From Draconibacterium orientale (GTDB lineage: Bacteria > Bacteroidota > Bacteroidia > Bacteroidales > Prolixibacteraceae): a stretch of DNA of 64,000 nucleotides. Where the stretch lies: NCBI RefSeq assembly GCF_000626635.1, contig NZ_CP007451.1:1302001-1366000 (forward strand). Reading direction: 5' to 3'. The notes below the pieces were generated by a model. That model was given only the letters and a program-made list of their open reading frames with translations. It was not told the origin of the DNA and ran no database searches. This document shows positions 1 through 10,139 of the stretch, piece after piece (within the stretch, counting starts at the first letter, position 1; every line of letters starts with the position of its first letter). The position numbers and the translations under genes are program-made.

Positions 1-919
1 TGGCAATAACAGTTCCGTCGCCAATACTCATTACCGGAGTTCCCTTTGGCGCTGCATAATCCACTCCGTGGTGCGGACGACGAATACGCAACACCGGATG
101 CAAGCGGCTATTTGAGAATCGCGAACTTATTCGCGAGAACTGCAGAGGGGCTTTAAGGAATGCTTTCCGGAGACTTTTCCCCTGTTCATCAAAATAGTCC
201 CAACGCTCGTCCTGATCGAATATAAAAGCGTAATTTTCTGCGCCATAATGATCAAACTGAACGGCATAAATTTCGCCAATGCCAATGGAAACGGAATCCA
301 CAAACTGTTCATCATAAATCACCCTGAAACGATCGCCTTTCTGGATAGCGAAGAAATCGATGGTCCAGGCAAAAATATCGGAAAGTTCTAATGCCAGCAT
401 CGGGTCTTGCCCGTTATCCACCATAGCATTCCATAACGACGATTCTACAACGCCATGTGCGGTTCGTTGCCGGGTTTTCACTTCCTTTGCCCCCTGGTAA
501 ATTCCTAAGGTATCGGTTAACTCGAATATGGTATACTGAACCGGCGAGTTTTCGTAAACAAAATATTTGGCAACAGGAATGGAATCGCGGGTAGAAAGGA
601 TGCAGAAATTTTCGCCACTCTTAATTTTTCGAACATCAAACACTGTTTTTGATTTTCGGGCAATTTTATCGATGGTTCCCATGCCTACGCCACGTGTATT
701 TAAAATCTGGCTGAGGTACTGATTGTTTTTTACCTTACCCATTTCAAGCGTAAACGAATCAACCGGAAGTCCGTATTTTAACTCCGGCATTTTTACTTCA
801 ACTACGGTATCCAACACCGGAACCTCTTCCTTTTGGGCCTTTTTAGGTGCACACGAAAACAACTGCCCCAGTGCAACAACAAGTCCCATCCCCACAACTA
901 TCGATCTCAACTTCCTCAT
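1..919 (-). CDS. M23 family metallopeptidase lipoprotein (C-terminus cut by window edge)
   Basis: Murein endopeptidase (LytM/M23 zinc family), predicted to cut peptidoglycan cross-links from the periplasmic face of an envelope membrane. The frame is open from the ATG at 919 to the window edge, so about 306 residues are seen and the end is missing. The N-terminus is a lipoprotein signal ending in the lipobox LFSC with the lipidated Cys at residue 23. A LysM-like/OapA-type N-terminal region follows (about residues 60-110). The catalytic domain begins near residue 270, with the HHGVDYAAPKGTPV stretch giving zinc ligands H283 and D287; the second HxH motif lies beyond the edge. A TAnnTTTG-type promoter box lies just upstream on the same strand. 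It is the second M23 protein of the window (the other is at 61222-62202), but this one is a lipoprotein. The fold is clear; the precise cleavage specificity is not. Confidence 0.88.
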   Translation of the reverse strand, partial: MRKLRSIVVGMGLVVALGQLFSCAPKKAQKEEVPVLDTVVEVKMPELKYGLPVDSFTLEMGKVKNNQYLSQILNTRGVGMGTIDKIARKSKTVFDVRKIKSGENFCILSTRDSIPVAKYFVYENSPVQYTIFELTDTLGIYQGAKEVKTRQRTAHGVVESSLWNAMVDNGQDPMLALELSDIFAWTIDFFAIQKGDRFRVIYDEQFVDSVSIGIGEIYAVQFDHYGAENYAFIFDQDERWDYFDEQGKSLRKAFLKAPLQFSRISSRFSNSRLHPVLRIRRPHHGVDYAAPKGTPVMSIGDGTVIA

Positions 920-937
920 CTTCAAATTTTATTTAGG

Positions 938-966
938 CAAAAATATAAAAACTGAGCAGAAAACAA
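938..966 (-). promoter_or_regulatory. Bacteroidota-type promoter for the M23 lipoprotein
   Basis: On the minus strand a TATTTTTG box (938-945) matches the -7 consensus TAnnTTTG, with TTG (964-966) 18 bases upstream as a -33 element. The start codon lies 18 bases downstream of the -7 box. Confidence 0.5.
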
Positions 967-1044
967 GTTTAGTATGTTTACCTGTAAAAATTTCTTTGTT
1001 AAGCCTGTTTTTTACAAAACGGGGCGGAAGTAGAAATTCCCGGG

Positions 1045-1168
1045 CAGAAATGCCACAAACGAGGCAGAAATGTGATTGTACCGCCCGGAAATGTGATTGT
1101 ACCGCCCAGAAATGCATTGAACCAGCCGGAAATGTAATTACACCGGCCGGAAATGCATTTTACGGCGT
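1045..1168. repeat. Tandem array of six 20-21-bp imperfect units
   Basis: Units start at 1045, 1065, 1086, 1107, 1127 and 1148, each opening with CAGAAATG or CGGAAATG and most ending in an ACCGCC/ACCGGC-like stretch. The last unit's CCGGAAAT (1147-1154) has an exact inverted match ATTTCCGG at 1177-1184, and more TTTCC/TTCCGG blocks follow to about 1217. This fills most of the 360-base gap between the YitT-type gene and the M23 gene. No convincing gene is seen in the gap. Confidence 0.8.
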
Positions 1169-1233
1169 TATGAGGTATTTCCGGGTGGTATTTCCTGTTT
1201 CCGGTTGGTTTCTTCCGGTATTGTATTGTTGCC

Positions 1234-1266
1234 ATACCTTCAAGGTTTCGTAAATCTTGAAGGTAT
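1234..1266 (-). repeat. Palindromic element ATACCTTCAAG...CTTGAAGGTAT
   Basis: Perfect 11-base arms (1234-1244 and 1256-1266) around an 11-base loop, 13 bases past the stop of the YitT-type gene. It shares its CCTTCAAG/CTTGAAGG arms with the hairpin at 58308-58340, so it looks like a dispersed palindromic repeat that may also act as a terminator. It has no good T-tract. Confidence 0.65.
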
Positions 1267-1279
1267 AAACGAATAAGCC

Positions 1280-2194
1280 TTACAGCTTCAGTTTATCGAA
1301 CCCCTGACCGTAAACGCCCATAACACTTCCCATCGAGATAAAAGCATCCGGATCGATCTGTTTTATCTTACGGAAAATGGCACCAGTCTCCTTTTTCCGA
1401 ACAACCGACATAATTACTTTCGTATCTTTTTTAGTGTACCAGCCTGTTCCGTCGAGCAAAGTAACCCCACGAATGGCCTCGTTATTAATGTATTCTGCAA
1501 TTTGTTCGTATTCTTTTGAAATGATAAACATTTGGGCCGAGCGGTTGGCACCACTTAAAAACGAATCGAGCGAATACGAAACCACCCACATAGAAACGTA
1601 ACCGTAAACCAGTTTTTCGGGCGAGCGGAATACCATATACGACGAAGCAATAATAATAACATCGCACAACAAAATAATGCGGCCCGGGCTAATGTTTCGG
1701 TATTTATTAATAATCATGGCAAAAATATCGGTACCACCAGTGCTGCCCCCTCTCGAAAAAACAACTCCTAAACCAACACCGCCGGCCATTCCGCCTAAAA
1801 TAGCCGAAAGGAAGGTATCGTTTACAAGCGGCTGTATCGAAAAATTCTGAAAAAGGGCGAAAAAACCAGTTAAAACCAGGATACTGTAAATGGTTTTCAC
1901 CCCATAATTGGCTCCTAAAATTTTAATGGCTATCAACACCAGAAAAACATTTATTACCAGATACGAGATACTTACCGGAATTTTTGTAGCAAAATAAATA
2001 ACGGCCGCAACACCACTAATTCCACCACCGGTTATTTCGGCAGGAATAAGAAAAAGTACCCAACCTACAGCATACAAAAACAAACCGAAAGTAATAATTG
2101 CATAATCACGTATTGTGCGTGCCATGCGCGTCTTTCCCGACAATATTTCCTTAACCATCTTTAATAATTTATCTATTTCAAAAAAATCGCGCAA
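1280..2194 (-). CDS. YitT family (DUF161/DUF2179) membrane protein
   Basis: Polytopic inner-membrane protein of the YitT family, whose transport or sensing role is not established. The first roughly 210 residues hold five to six hydrophobic segments with the typical PAEITGGGISG and SRGGSTGGTDI glycine-rich motifs. The last roughly 80 residues form the soluble DUF2179 domain (GVTLLDGTGWYTKKDTKVI), which looks like a small ligand-binding module. The length of 304 residues is usual. The start at 2194 gives a short amphipathic leader; M13 is an alternative. It is followed by a palindromic hairpin and preceded by leuS on the same strand across 134 bases that contain the leuS terminator, so it is probably transcribed on its own. 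Confidence 0.85.
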   Translation of the reverse strand: MRDFFEIDKLLKMVKEILSGKTRMARTIRDYAIITFGLFLYAVGWVLFLIPAEITGGGISGVAAVIYFATKIPVSISYLVINVFLVLIAIKILGANYGVKTIYSILVLTGFFALFQNFSIQPLVNDTFLSAILGGMAGGVGLGVVFSRGGSTGGTDIFAMIINKYRNISPGRIILLCDVIIIASSYMVFRSPEKLVYGYVSMWVVSYSLDSFLSGANRSAQMFIISKEYEQIAEYINNEAIRGVTLLDGTGWYTKKDTKVIMSVVRKKETGAIFRKIKQIDPDAFISMGSVMGVYGQGFDKLKL

Positions 2195-2267
2195 ATGAAC
2201 GAAGCCTTTACCTAAAAATTAGTGATGATTGTCAGGGATTTGCGAAATAACATTGATTTAAAAAACG

Positions 2268-2293
2268 AAAGGACAATCGTACGATTGCCCTTT
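2268..2293 (-). terminator. Rho-independent terminator of leuS
   Basis: Near-perfect inverted repeat around CAATCG/CGATTG (2268-2280 and 2281-2293) with one mismatch, followed on the minus strand by a T-rich run. It lies 36 bases past the leuS stop. Confidence 0.75.
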
Positions 2294-2328
2294 CCATATA
2301 GCTCTTTAAATACCGCGTGATAAATAGA

Positions 2329-4980
2329 TTATCCAACCGCAATATTTATAATCTTTTTCGGCACAAAAATGAATTTCCGAACGGTTTTCCCTTCTATCCA
2401 TTTGGCAGCACGCTCATCGGCAAGTACTGTATTTTCAATTTCGTCTTTCGGCATATCCAAGGGCAGCTCAATTTTAAAGCGCATTTTTCCGTTAAACGAT
2501 ACCGGGTATTCGTACGAATCTTCGGTCAGTAAACTCTGATCAACTTCAGGCCACGCTTCGTAAGCCAGTGTTTCTTTGTTTCCGTATAACGACCACAACT
2601 CTTCAGCCATGTGCGGCGCATAAGGCGCCAGTATTTTGGCAAAAGTTTCAGCCGTTTGTTTGGTAACTTTTCCCTTTTTAATGGCCAGGTTATTGAATAC
2701 CATCAATGCCGAAATTCCGGTATTGAACTTCATATTCTCAATGTCGTGCGCCACCTTTTGTATGGTTTGGTGCAGCAATTTTGCCACCTCTTTATCTTCT
2801 TCTCCGTCAACAATTTTCGCCGGGTCGGCAAAGAAACGGTAAACACGTGCCAGGAAGTTAAAAACTCCTTTCACGCCGTTTTCGGCCCAGGGTTTACGCT
2901 CATCAAGCGGCCCCATAAACATTTCGTACAAACGCAGCGAGTCGGCACCGTAATGGGCAATCACATCATCGGGGTTCACCACATTTTTCAGCGACTTCGA
3001 CATTTTTGCAACGATCTGTCTCAGCTCCTCGCCGGTTTCTGTGTGGAAATATTTACCGTCTTTTTCCTCTACCAAATCAGAAGCCACTTTTGCGCCGGTT
3101 GCAGTTTCGTAGGCAAAGGCCAGAATCATTCCCTGGTTAAACAGTTTTTGGAAGGGTTCATCGGTTGAAACAACACCCAAATCAAACAACACTTTGTGCC
3201 AGAAACGCGAGTACAACAAGTGCAGAACAGCGTGCTCGGCACCTCCAACATACAGGTCAACAGGCATCCAGTATTGTTCCTTTTTCACATCGAAAATACT
3301 GTCTTCGTTATTCGGATCGATGTAGCGCAAATAGTACCAGCACGATCCGGCCCACTGCGGCATAGTGTTGGTTTCGCGGCGGCCTTTACGACCGTTTTTG
3401 TCGGTAACCATTAACCAGTCTTCGGCATTTGCCAAAGGCGATTCGCCGGTTGCGCTTGGCGAGTATTCTTCCAGGTTGGGCAACTGCAAAGGCAGATTCT
3501 CATCTTCCACCAAAGTAACTTCGCCATCTTCCCAGTGAATTACTGGGAAAGGCTCGCCCCAGTAACGCTGGCGGCTAAACAGCCAGTCGCGCAGTTTAAA
3601 GTTTACGGTTGCTTTACCAATTCCTTTTGCTTCCAGCCACTCAACAACTTGCTGAATTCCGGCAGCTTTGTTCAATCCGTTTATATCTAATCCGGTTTCA
3701 TCGCTCGACGAGTTGATGTAGGCACCATCTTCCGTCCAGCAGGCATCGCCGGCTAAAATCTTATCACGATTTTCGGCATCTTTCGGATCAAGAATGCAGT
3801 TCACCGGAATATCAAATTCTTTGGCAAACTCAAAGTCGCGGGTATCATGAGCAGGAACTGCCATAATCGCTCCTGTTCCGTAACCCATCAGCACGTAATC
3901 GGCTACCCAAATCGGAATCAATTGTTTGTTTACCGGGTTCACTGCATAACGACCGGTAAAAACACCGGTTTTTTCTTTAGCCAGATCGGTACGGTCCAAA
4001 TCCGATTTTAAAGCCGCAGCTTTTATATAAGCATCAACCGATTCTTTTTTGTCTTCGGTAACGATTTCGTTTACCAAGGCGTGTTCCGGAGCAATTACCA
4101 TGTAAGTTGCACCAAACAAGGTATCAGGACGGGTAGTGTAAACACGTAGATTTTTATCCAATCCATCGATGGCAAAATCCACTTCGGCACCGGTTGATTT
4201 ACCAATCCAGTTGCGCTGCATGTCTTTTACTCCTTCCGGCCAATCCAGGTTTTCAAGCCCACTCAGCAAACGCTCACCATAATGAGGGATACGAAGCAAC
4301 CATTGTTTCAGGTTTTTCCGGATAACGGTGTTACCACATTTTTCGTGCGAACCATCGGTTAGTACCTCTTCGTTGGCACAAACTGTTTTACACGAATCGC
4401 ACCACCAAACCTGTGCATTATCGTAATACGCCAGGCGTTTCTCACTGATGTATTCCTGTACAGCGGTTTCACCTTTGGCTTTAATATCTTCAGGAATTAC
4501 CAATTCTGAGATTGGACGTCCCTTTTGTTGCTCCTCATCAAAATAGGTGTCGTATAATTTTTTGAAAATCCACTGTGTCCACTTAAAATATTTTGGATCG
4601 GTGGTATTTATTTCGCGGTCCCAGTCGTAGCTCAAACCAATCGCTTTAATCTGCCGACGGAAATTATCGCAGTTTTTCTGAGTAGTAATGGCCGGGTGTG
4701 TACCTGTTTGCATAGCGTACTGTTCGGCAGGCAAACCAAAGGCATCGTAGCCCATTGGGTGCAACACATTAAAGCCTTTCATACGTTTGTAACGGCTTAA
4801 AATATCGGTTGCGGTATAGCCCTCAGGGTGCCCAACATGCAGCCCCGCTCCCGAAGGATAAGGGAACATATCGAGTATGTAATATTTTGGTTTCGAGTAG
4901 TCGTCGTTGGTTTTAAACGTTTTGTTTTCCTCCCAGTACTTTTGCCATTTCGGCTCTATTTCTGCGAATTTATATTCCAT
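2329..4980 (-). CDS. leuS: Leucine--tRNA ligase
   Basis: Class I aminoacyl-tRNA synthetase that charges tRNA-Leu in the cytoplasm. The 883-residue length is normal for the bacterial enzyme. The HIGH motif appears as HVGH (residues 48-51), the KMSKS motif is intact (about residue 659), and the editing (CP1) domain lies between them with its threonine-rich TTRPDTLFG stretch. A CxxC...C zinc-type cluster ([14 protein letters not shown]) is present in the zinc-binding insertion. The start [16 protein letters not shown] is the conserved family N-terminus. A terminator follows directly. The gene is divergent from a glutamate dehydrogenase gene across 230 bases. Confidence 0.98.
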   Translation of the reverse strand: MEYKFAEIEPKWQKYWEENKTFKTNDDYSKPKYYILDMFPYPSGAGLHVGHPEGYTATDILSRYKRMKGFNVLHPMGYDAFGLPAEQYAMQTGTHPAITTQKNCDNFRRQIKAIGLSYDWDREINTTDPKYFKWTQWIFKKLYDTYFDEEQQKGRPISELVIPEDIKAKGETAVQEYISEKRLAYYDNAQVWWCDSCKTVCANEEVLTDGSHEKCGNTVIRKNLKQWLLRIPHYGERLLSGLENLDWPEGVKDMQRNWIGKSTGAEVDFAIDGLDKNLRVYTTRPDTLFGATYMVIAPEHALVNEIVTEDKKESVDAYIKAAALKSDLDRTDLAKEKTGVFTGRYAVNPVNKQLIPIWVADYVLMGYGTGAIMAVPAHDTRDFEFAKEFDIPVNCILDPKDAENRDKILAGDACWTEDGAYINSSSDETGLDINGLNKAAGIQQVVEWLEAKGIGKATVNFKLRDWLFSRQRYWGEPFPVIHWEDGEVTLVEDENLPLQLPNLEEYSPSATGESPLANAEDWLMVTDKNGRKGRRETNTMPQWAGSCWYYLRYIDPNNEDSIFDVKKEQYWMPVDLYVGGAEHAVLHLLYSRFWHKVLFDLGVVSTDEPFQKLFNQGMILAFAYETATGAKVASDLVEEKDGKYFHTETGEELRQIVAKMSKSLKNVVNPDDVIAHYGADSLRLYEMFMGPLDERKPWAENGVKGVFNFLARVYRFFADPAKIVDGEEDKEVAKLLHQTIQKVAHDIENMKFNTGISALMVFNNLAIKKGKVTKQTAETFAKILAPYAPHMAEELWSLYGNKETLAYEAWPEVDQSLLTEDSYEYPVSFNGKMRFKIELPLDMPKDEIENTVLADERAAKWIEGKTVRKFIFVPKKIINIAVG

Positions 4981-5014
4981 TTTCTTACGTAATAAGATTC
5001 TGATTTTAAAGGCG

Positions 5015-5022
5015 CAAAGATA
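5015..5022 (-). promoter_or_regulatory. Candidate -7 box for leuS
   Basis: TATCTTTG on the minus strand matches TAnnTTTG, 35 bases before the leuS start. No good -33 TTTG is visible at the usual distance, so this is a half-supported promoter. Confidence 0.4.
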
Positions 5023-5210
5023 AAATTTTTGTTGGATGTATCAGGAAATTTACACATTCAAAATAAATCAAATGAAAATGTTTGAGTTTACAAGCAGCTC
5101 GCCACAAAAAACAAACTCCCAATCTGTTAACTGTTAAATAACATGCTGAGGTGCAACAAGGTAACTTCCGGCTTTTCGTAACTTAAACTATTATAACTAA
5201 AACCATTAAA

Positions 5211-6566
5211 ATGATCACAAAAAGCAGTAAAGCATTTGTTGAAGATTTTATGCATTATATACGTGCAAAAGATCCCCGGCAACCGGAATTTCACCAGGCA
5301 GTGCACGAAGTTGTGGAATCGCTGGCCGATTATCTGCTCGACAACCCAAGGTATATTCACACACAGATTTTGGAACGAATGGTGGAGCCCGAGCGCATCA
5401 TCCAGTTTCGTGTTCCCTGGATCGACGACCGGGGAAAAATTCATATCAACCGCGGTTACCGGGTAGAAATGAACAGCGCTATTGGCCCTTATAAAGGCGG
5501 GCCGCGATTTCACCCAACCGTAAACCAAAGCATTCTTAAGTTTTTAGCTTTCGAGCAGGTTTTAAAAAACAGCCTTACCTCGTTACCAATGGGTGGCGGG
5601 AAAGGCGGCTCTGATTTTGATCCGAAAAACAAATCAGACAATGAGGTGATGCGCTTCTGCCAGAGTTTTATGACTGAACTTTCGCGGCATATTGGCCCTT
5701 ATACCGATATGCCAGCCGGCGATATTGGCGTTGGCGGTCGAGAAATTGGCTTCCTTTTTGGGCAATACAAACGCCTGCGAAACGAGTTTACCGGAGTACT
5801 TACCGGAAAAGGTGTTGAGTGGGGAGGTTCACTGATAAGGCCCGAAGCGACCGGTTATGGTGCTGTATATTTTGCCGAAGAAATGATGCAAACCCGTGGC
5901 GAAAATTTTAACGGGAAAATTGTTGCTGTTTCCGGATCAGGAAACGTAGCACAATATGCCACCGAAAAAGTAATTGAACTGGGCGGCAAAGTGGTGACTT
6001 TATCCGACTCCAATGGATCAATTTACGCCCCGGAAGGTATTGATCGGGAAAAACTCGATTTTGTTATGGAGCTAAAAAATGTGCATCGCGGAAGGATAAA
6101 GGAATATGCCGACAAATATGCGGTTAAGTACATGGAAAAACAACGTCCGTGGAGCGTAAAATGCGATGTGGCTTTACCTTGTGCAACCGAAAACGAGCTG
6201 AATATTGAAGAGGCAAAAATGCTGCTTAAAAATGGTTGTTTTGTTGTTGCCGAAGGTGCCAACATGCCATGCACCGAAGAAGCTGTACACCACTTCCTTG
6301 TGCAACGAATTCTTTTCGGACCGGGAAAAGCCGCCAACGCAGGCGGTGTAGCAGTGTCGGGGCTGGAAATGACACAGAACAGCATGCGCCTGGCATGGAG
6401 CCGCGAAGAAGTGGATACCAAGTTGCATTCAATTATGCGTAACATTCACGAAATGTGTGTGAAATACGGAAAAGAAAGTGCCGATTTTACCAACTACGTA
6501 AAAGGTGCAAACATTGCCGGATTTGTAAAAGTTGCCAACTCGATGATGGCACAGGGGCTTGTATAA
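5211..6566 (+). CDS. gdhA: NADP(H)-type glutamate dehydrogenase
   Basis: Interconverts 2-oxoglutarate plus ammonium and L-glutamate; the NADPH-type enzyme normally assimilates ammonium. The 451-residue protein aligns with hexameric bacterial GdhA: substrate-domain lysines sit in YKGG and LPMGGGKGG, and the Rossmann loop reads SGSGNVAQ. Position 243 is Ser (equivalent to F238 of the Clostridium symbiosum NAD enzyme) and position 267 is Ser in LSDSNG (equivalent to P262), the same pattern as E. coli GdhA. This is the NADPH-type signature, in contrast to the paralogue at 19308-20642. It is monocistronic and divergent from leuS. Cofactor preference is inferred from these residues and not measured. 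Confidence 0.96.
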   Translation: MITKSSKAFVEDFMHYIRAKDPRQPEFHQAVHEVVESLADYLLDNPRYIHTQILERMVEPERIIQFRVPWIDDRGKIHINRGYRVEMNSAIGPYKGGPRFHPTVNQSILKFLAFEQVLKNSLTSLPMGGGKGGSDFDPKNKSDNEVMRFCQSFMTELSRHIGPYTDMPAGDIGVGGREIGFLFGQYKRLRNEFTGVLTGKGVEWGGSLIRPEATGYGAVYFAEEMMQTRGENFNGKIVAVSGSGNVAQYATEKVIELGGKVVTLSDSNGSIYAPEGIDREKLDFVMELKNVHRGRIKEYADKYAVKYMEKQRPWSVKCDVALPCATENELNIEEAKMLLKNGCFVVAEGANMPCTEEAVHHFLVQRILFGPGKAANAGGVAVSGLEMTQNSMRLAWSREEVDTKLHSIMRNIHEMCVKYGKESADFTNYVKGANIAGFVKVANSMMAQGLV

Positions 6567-6775
6567 GCCCATAATACGCCTTGACTTTTGCGATGGGTTC
6601 CGCTCTTTCGCTCCCACAGAGCAAAGATGTCAGCATTTGTGGCCGGCAAAGCGGTGAAATAAATAATTCATATTCCTTCAGGATTGAGAATTCAAACCTG
6701 ATTTCATCCTGAAAATTTCTTTCCAATCCGTTTGGTACAGTTTGTAATGCAGCAGTTGTGCACACAGGCATAATT

Positions 6776-6806
6776 TTTGTTGTAATGCGCCCGATTAATA
6801 CATTTG
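6776..6806 (+). promoter_or_regulatory. Canonical Bacteroidota promoter for the TonB receptor
   Basis: TTTG at 6776-6779, a 19-base spacer, then TACATTTG at 6799-6806: an exact match to the -33/-7 consensus. The start codon (GTG, 6823) is 16 bases past the -7 box, so the leader is about 10 bases. Confidence 0.8.
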
Positions 6807-6822
6807 CACAAAATTATTTTCG

Positions 6823-9225
6823 GTGAAAAAATTCAATCTGACCTTTTTTGTATTTCTACTTTCTATTTCCGCTGTTATTGCCCAATCGTATGTTCGGGTA
6901 ATAAATGCCAAAACAGGTAATCCGGTTGAGCATGCCATGCTTATTTCTGATCACTTTCTTACACAAACCGATAACCAAGGCAGGGCAAAACTCGATGGTT
7001 TTTTGGCGGAGGAAAAAATCCTCTTTAAACATTCATCGTACATACCGTATGTAAGTACCCGGCAAAAAATTGAAACCCAAAGCCGAACCGTATTGTTGGT
7101 TGAAAGTCCGGTTCGGCTTAACGAAGTGGTTGTTTCTGTTAACCGCTGGAAACAGTCGAAAACCGAAATTCCGCATACCATAAAATCGATACAGCCCGAA
7201 GAAATAATGCATTACAATCCGCAAACCACTGCCGATATGCTGGGTACCAAAAGTGGTATTTTTATCCAGAAAAGCCAGATGGGCGGTGGTAGCCCGATGA
7301 TTCGTGGTTTTGCTGCCAACCGCGTATTGATTATGGTTGACGGCATACGAATGAACAACGCTATTTACCGCAGCGGAAACCTGCAAAATGTAATTTCGGT
7401 TGATGCGCAAAGCCTGCAAAATACCGAGGTTATTTTTGGCCCCGGTTCGGTAATTTACGGAAGCGATGCTTTGGGTGGCGTAATGAGTTTTAATACCCTT
7501 TCGCCCAAACTTTCTACCGACGATAATTTTGAAACTTTTGGAAAAATATACGCTCGCTTTTCCAGCGCCAATTTTGAAAAATCGAGCCATTTTTCGTACA
7601 ATTTTGGCGGAAGAAAATGGGCATCAGTAATTAGCGCCACCTACTCGGGTTTTGACGATCTGACAATGGGAACTTCCGGCCCCCACGAATATTTGCGCCC
7701 TGAATATGTAAAAGACGCTTCCTATTCCGGAGAGGATCAGATTGTGCAAAACAGCAACAACCGGAAACAAGTATATACAGGTTACAACCAGTTTAACCTG
7801 CTGGGGAAACTGCGTTTCAGACCAAATGAAACCGTAGATATTTTACTAAGTGCACAGCACTCTCAAACCGGCGATATTCCGCGATACGACAGATTGATTG
7901 AGTATAGTGGCAACGAATTAAAATACGCCCGGTGGTATTACGGTCCGCAAAAGTGGACACTTTTATCAGGCCGACTGCAACTGGAAAAAGAAATGCTGCT
8001 TTTTGATAAAGCCAACTTATTGTTGGGATACCAGGACTACACCGAAAGCCGCCACGACCGCAAACGAAATAACGATGTGCTGCGCCACCGTACTGAAAAT
8101 GTAAACGTGTATTCGGCTAACATCGATTTTGGGAAAAACATAGATAGTAAAAGTGATCTGTTTTATGGTTTGGAAGGCTATTTTAATACGGTAGGTTCAA
8201 CCGGATTTTCTGAAAACCTGCTTTCCGGAGAGCAGCAAACCATTGCTCCGCGTTATCCCAACAATTCAAAGTATTCGAGCCTGGCAGCTTATTACTCCTT
8301 TAAATATTCCATTAGCCCGAAAATTATTTTTCAAATGGGATCGCGTTTTACCTACACGCATTTGGAAGGCGAATTCGATACCGATTATTACCAGTTCCCG
8401 TTTGATGGTTTCAACATGAACAACTCGGCATTTAACGGCAACCTTGGAATTGTTTGGCATCCCGCTACCGACTGGCAGATCAATATACATGGCTCCACCG
8501 GTTTTCGCTCGCCCAACATTGATGATGTTGCCAAGGTTTTCGATTCGGAACCCGGCACAGTTGTGGTTCCCAATCCCGGCTTGAAGCCGGAATATGCCCG
8601 CAACATGGAGTTAAGCCTTATCCGTTCGTACCAAAATAAAGTGAAGGTTGAACTCACCGGTTTTTACACCTGGCTGAAGGATGCAATGGTTCGACGAGCT
8701 TTCGACGGACTGGGACAGGACTCGATTTTATACGATGGCGAAATGAGCCGCGTGGAAGCATTGGTGAATGCCGAATCGGCCACAATATACGGAACAACCC
8801 TAAATGTAGATTACCTTTTTAATAACCAGTGGCGCACCCGCCACGATATTACCATTACAAAAGGAGAAGATTCGGAAGGTTTCCCCATCCGGCATGTGCC
8901 GCCGGTATTTGGTTCGTCGCACTTTATTTTCGAAGGGCCAAAATTGTACCTCGATTTATACTTTAACTATAATGGCAAGCTAAATTTCGAAGACCTGGCA
9001 CCCGACGAGCAAGACAAACCACATTTGTATGTTCCCGATGAAAATGGTAATCCGTATTCGCCATCGTGGTGGACGGCCAATATAAAGTCGAACTACCAGA
9101 TTAATTCCAAACTGACACTAAGTGGCGGACTAGAGAACATTTTTAACAAACGTTATCGCCCTTATTCTTCAGGGGTGGTGTCTTCGGGAACGAACTTCGT
9201 TATTTCGGCATTACTAAAAATATAA
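6823..9225 (+). CDS. TonB-dependent outer-membrane receptor (heme/siderophore-type)
   Basis: Outer-membrane active transporter of 800 residues starting at GTG. A signal peptide (about residues 1-20, ending SAVIAQ) is followed by a carboxypeptidase-regulatory-like beta domain (21-100), the plug (about 110-225, with IRGFAANRVLIMVDGIRMNN) and a 22-strand-type barrel. The barrel carries the C-terminal TonB-receptor motif (SGGLENIFNKRYRPYSSG) and ends FVISALLKI. The plug and barrel motifs resemble hemin or metal-chelate receptors more than SusC, and no SusD partner follows. It has its own promoter and no operon partner. The substrate cannot be read from the sequence. Confidence 0.93.
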   Translation: MKKFNLTFFVFLLSISAVIAQSYVRVINAKTGNPVEHAMLISDHFLTQTDNQGRAKLDGFLAEEKILFKHSSYIPYVSTRQKIETQSRTVLLVESPVRLNEVVVSVNRWKQSKTEIPHTIKSIQPEEIMHYNPQTTADMLGTKSGIFIQKSQMGGGSPMIRGFAANRVLIMVDGIRMNNAIYRSGNLQNVISVDAQSLQNTEVIFGPGSVIYGSDALGGVMSFNTLSPKLSTDDNFETFGKIYARFSSANFEKSSHFSYNFGGRKWASVISATYSGFDDLTMGTSGPHEYLRPEYVKDASYSGEDQIVQNSNNRKQVYTGYNQFNLLGKLRFRPNETVDILLSAQHSQTGDIPRYDRLIEYSGNELKYARWYYGPQKWTLLSGRLQLEKEMLLFDKANLLLGYQDYTESRHDRKRNNDVLRHRTENVNVYSANIDFGKNIDSKSDLFYGLEGYFNTVGSTGFSENLLSGEQQTIAPRYPNNSKYSSLAAYYSFKYSISPKIIFQMGSRFTYTHLEGEFDTDYYQFPFDGFNMNNSAFNGNLGIVWHPATDWQINIHGSTGFRSPNIDDVAKVFDSEPGTVVVPNPGLKPEYARNMELSLIRSYQNKVKVELTGFYTWLKDAMVRRAFDGLGQDSILYDGEMSRVEALVNAESATIYGTTLNVDYLFNNQWRTRHDITITKGEDSEGFPIRHVPPVFGSSHFIFEGPKLYLDLYFNYNGKLNFEDLAPDEQDKPHLYVPDENGNPYSPSWWTANIKSNYQINSKLTLSGGLENIFNKRYRPYSSGVVSSGTNFVISALLKI

Positions 9226-9454
9226 GCGCAATATACTTTACTTCTTTATCGGTTAAATTTTTACTATTTACTGACGATTTGCGTCTTTGCATCCCTCTTG
9301 CCTCAAGAGAAAATTTACTACTCCCAAATAGTCAGCTAGCGTTTTTCGCTCAAAAGAGAGTAAACAATTTACGAGAGAAGATTTCATTTATTCAATGGGT
9401 ATGAGTTGAACATATTCGGCTAAAAACGGTTGTTTGTGGTAAGTATTTTTTAGG

Positions 9455-10090
9455 ATGACCAACATAAAAAACGAAAGCCATTTTAAAGAACTTTGCGACT
9501 GGCGTACTGGCGTAGAGCCCAAACTGGAGGCCGTTATCCGAGAATACGACTACCCTCCGCTATGGTACCGCAAGCCCGATTTTGCCACACTGATTCTAAC
9601 CATTTTAGAACAACAGGTTTCGTTGGCATCGGCAAAAGCAGCTTACAATAAACTGGCTGAGAAAATAAAGGAAGTTACTCCTGAAAACTTATTAAAACTA
9701 TCGGATGAAGAGTTGCGTGCCTGCCATTTTAGCCGTCAGAAAATACAATACAGTCGAATACTTGCCAACGAAATAGTTAGCGGCCAACTCAATCTTGCTG
9801 AATTAAACGAAATGGACGAAGCCTCCATTCGAAAAATTCTGATACAACTAAAAGGCATCGGTAACTGGACTGTTGACATGTATGTTTTAATGAGCCTTCA
9901 TTTTTCTGATATTTTTCCTCCCAGCGATCTGGCAACCATTAAAGCAGTTTACGAATTAAAGCTTGTAGCTCCCGAAGCCACAAAAGAAGAAATTATTGAT
10001 TACATGCAACGTTTTTCGCCCAACCGCTCGGTGGCAACTTATATTTTATGGCATTTTTACATTCAAAAACGTAAGCTGATTCTGGAGTAA
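9455..10090 (+). CDS. HhH-GPD DNA-3-methyladenine glycosylase (AlkA-like)
   Basis: Base-excision repair enzyme that removes alkylated bases. The 211-residue protein has the helix-hairpin-helix GPD core: the hairpin LKGIGNWTVDMYVLMSLHF (about residues 131-150) is followed by the FPPSDLA segment carrying the catalytic Asp. It lacks the N-terminal TBP-like domain of E. coli AlkA, as is common for short family members, and has no C-terminal FeS cysteine cluster, which argues against MutY/Nth. The 229-base gap before it holds only a weak CTCTTG/CAAGAG hairpin. The next gene follows 49 bases later but shows no functional link. Confidence 0.9.
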   Translation: MTNIKNESHFKELCDWRTGVEPKLEAVIREYDYPPLWYRKPDFATLILTILEQQVSLASAKAAYNKLAEKIKEVTPENLLKLSDEELRACHFSRQKIQYSRILANEIVSGQLNLAELNEMDEASIRKILIQLKGIGNWTVDMYVLMSLHFSDIFPPSDLATIKAVYELKLVAPEATKEEIIDYMQRFSPNRSVATYILWHFYIQKRKLILE

Positions 10091-10139
10091 AGGGTAAATC
10101 AGAAAATCACATTATAAAGATTTTCATTACCTTTAAACC

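Noticed and set aside
723-1253. 176-residue open frame on the plus strand
   Set aside because: It lies on the opposite strand of the M23 lipoprotein for its first 200 bases and then runs through the 20-21-bp array, so it is a shadow plus repeat translation.
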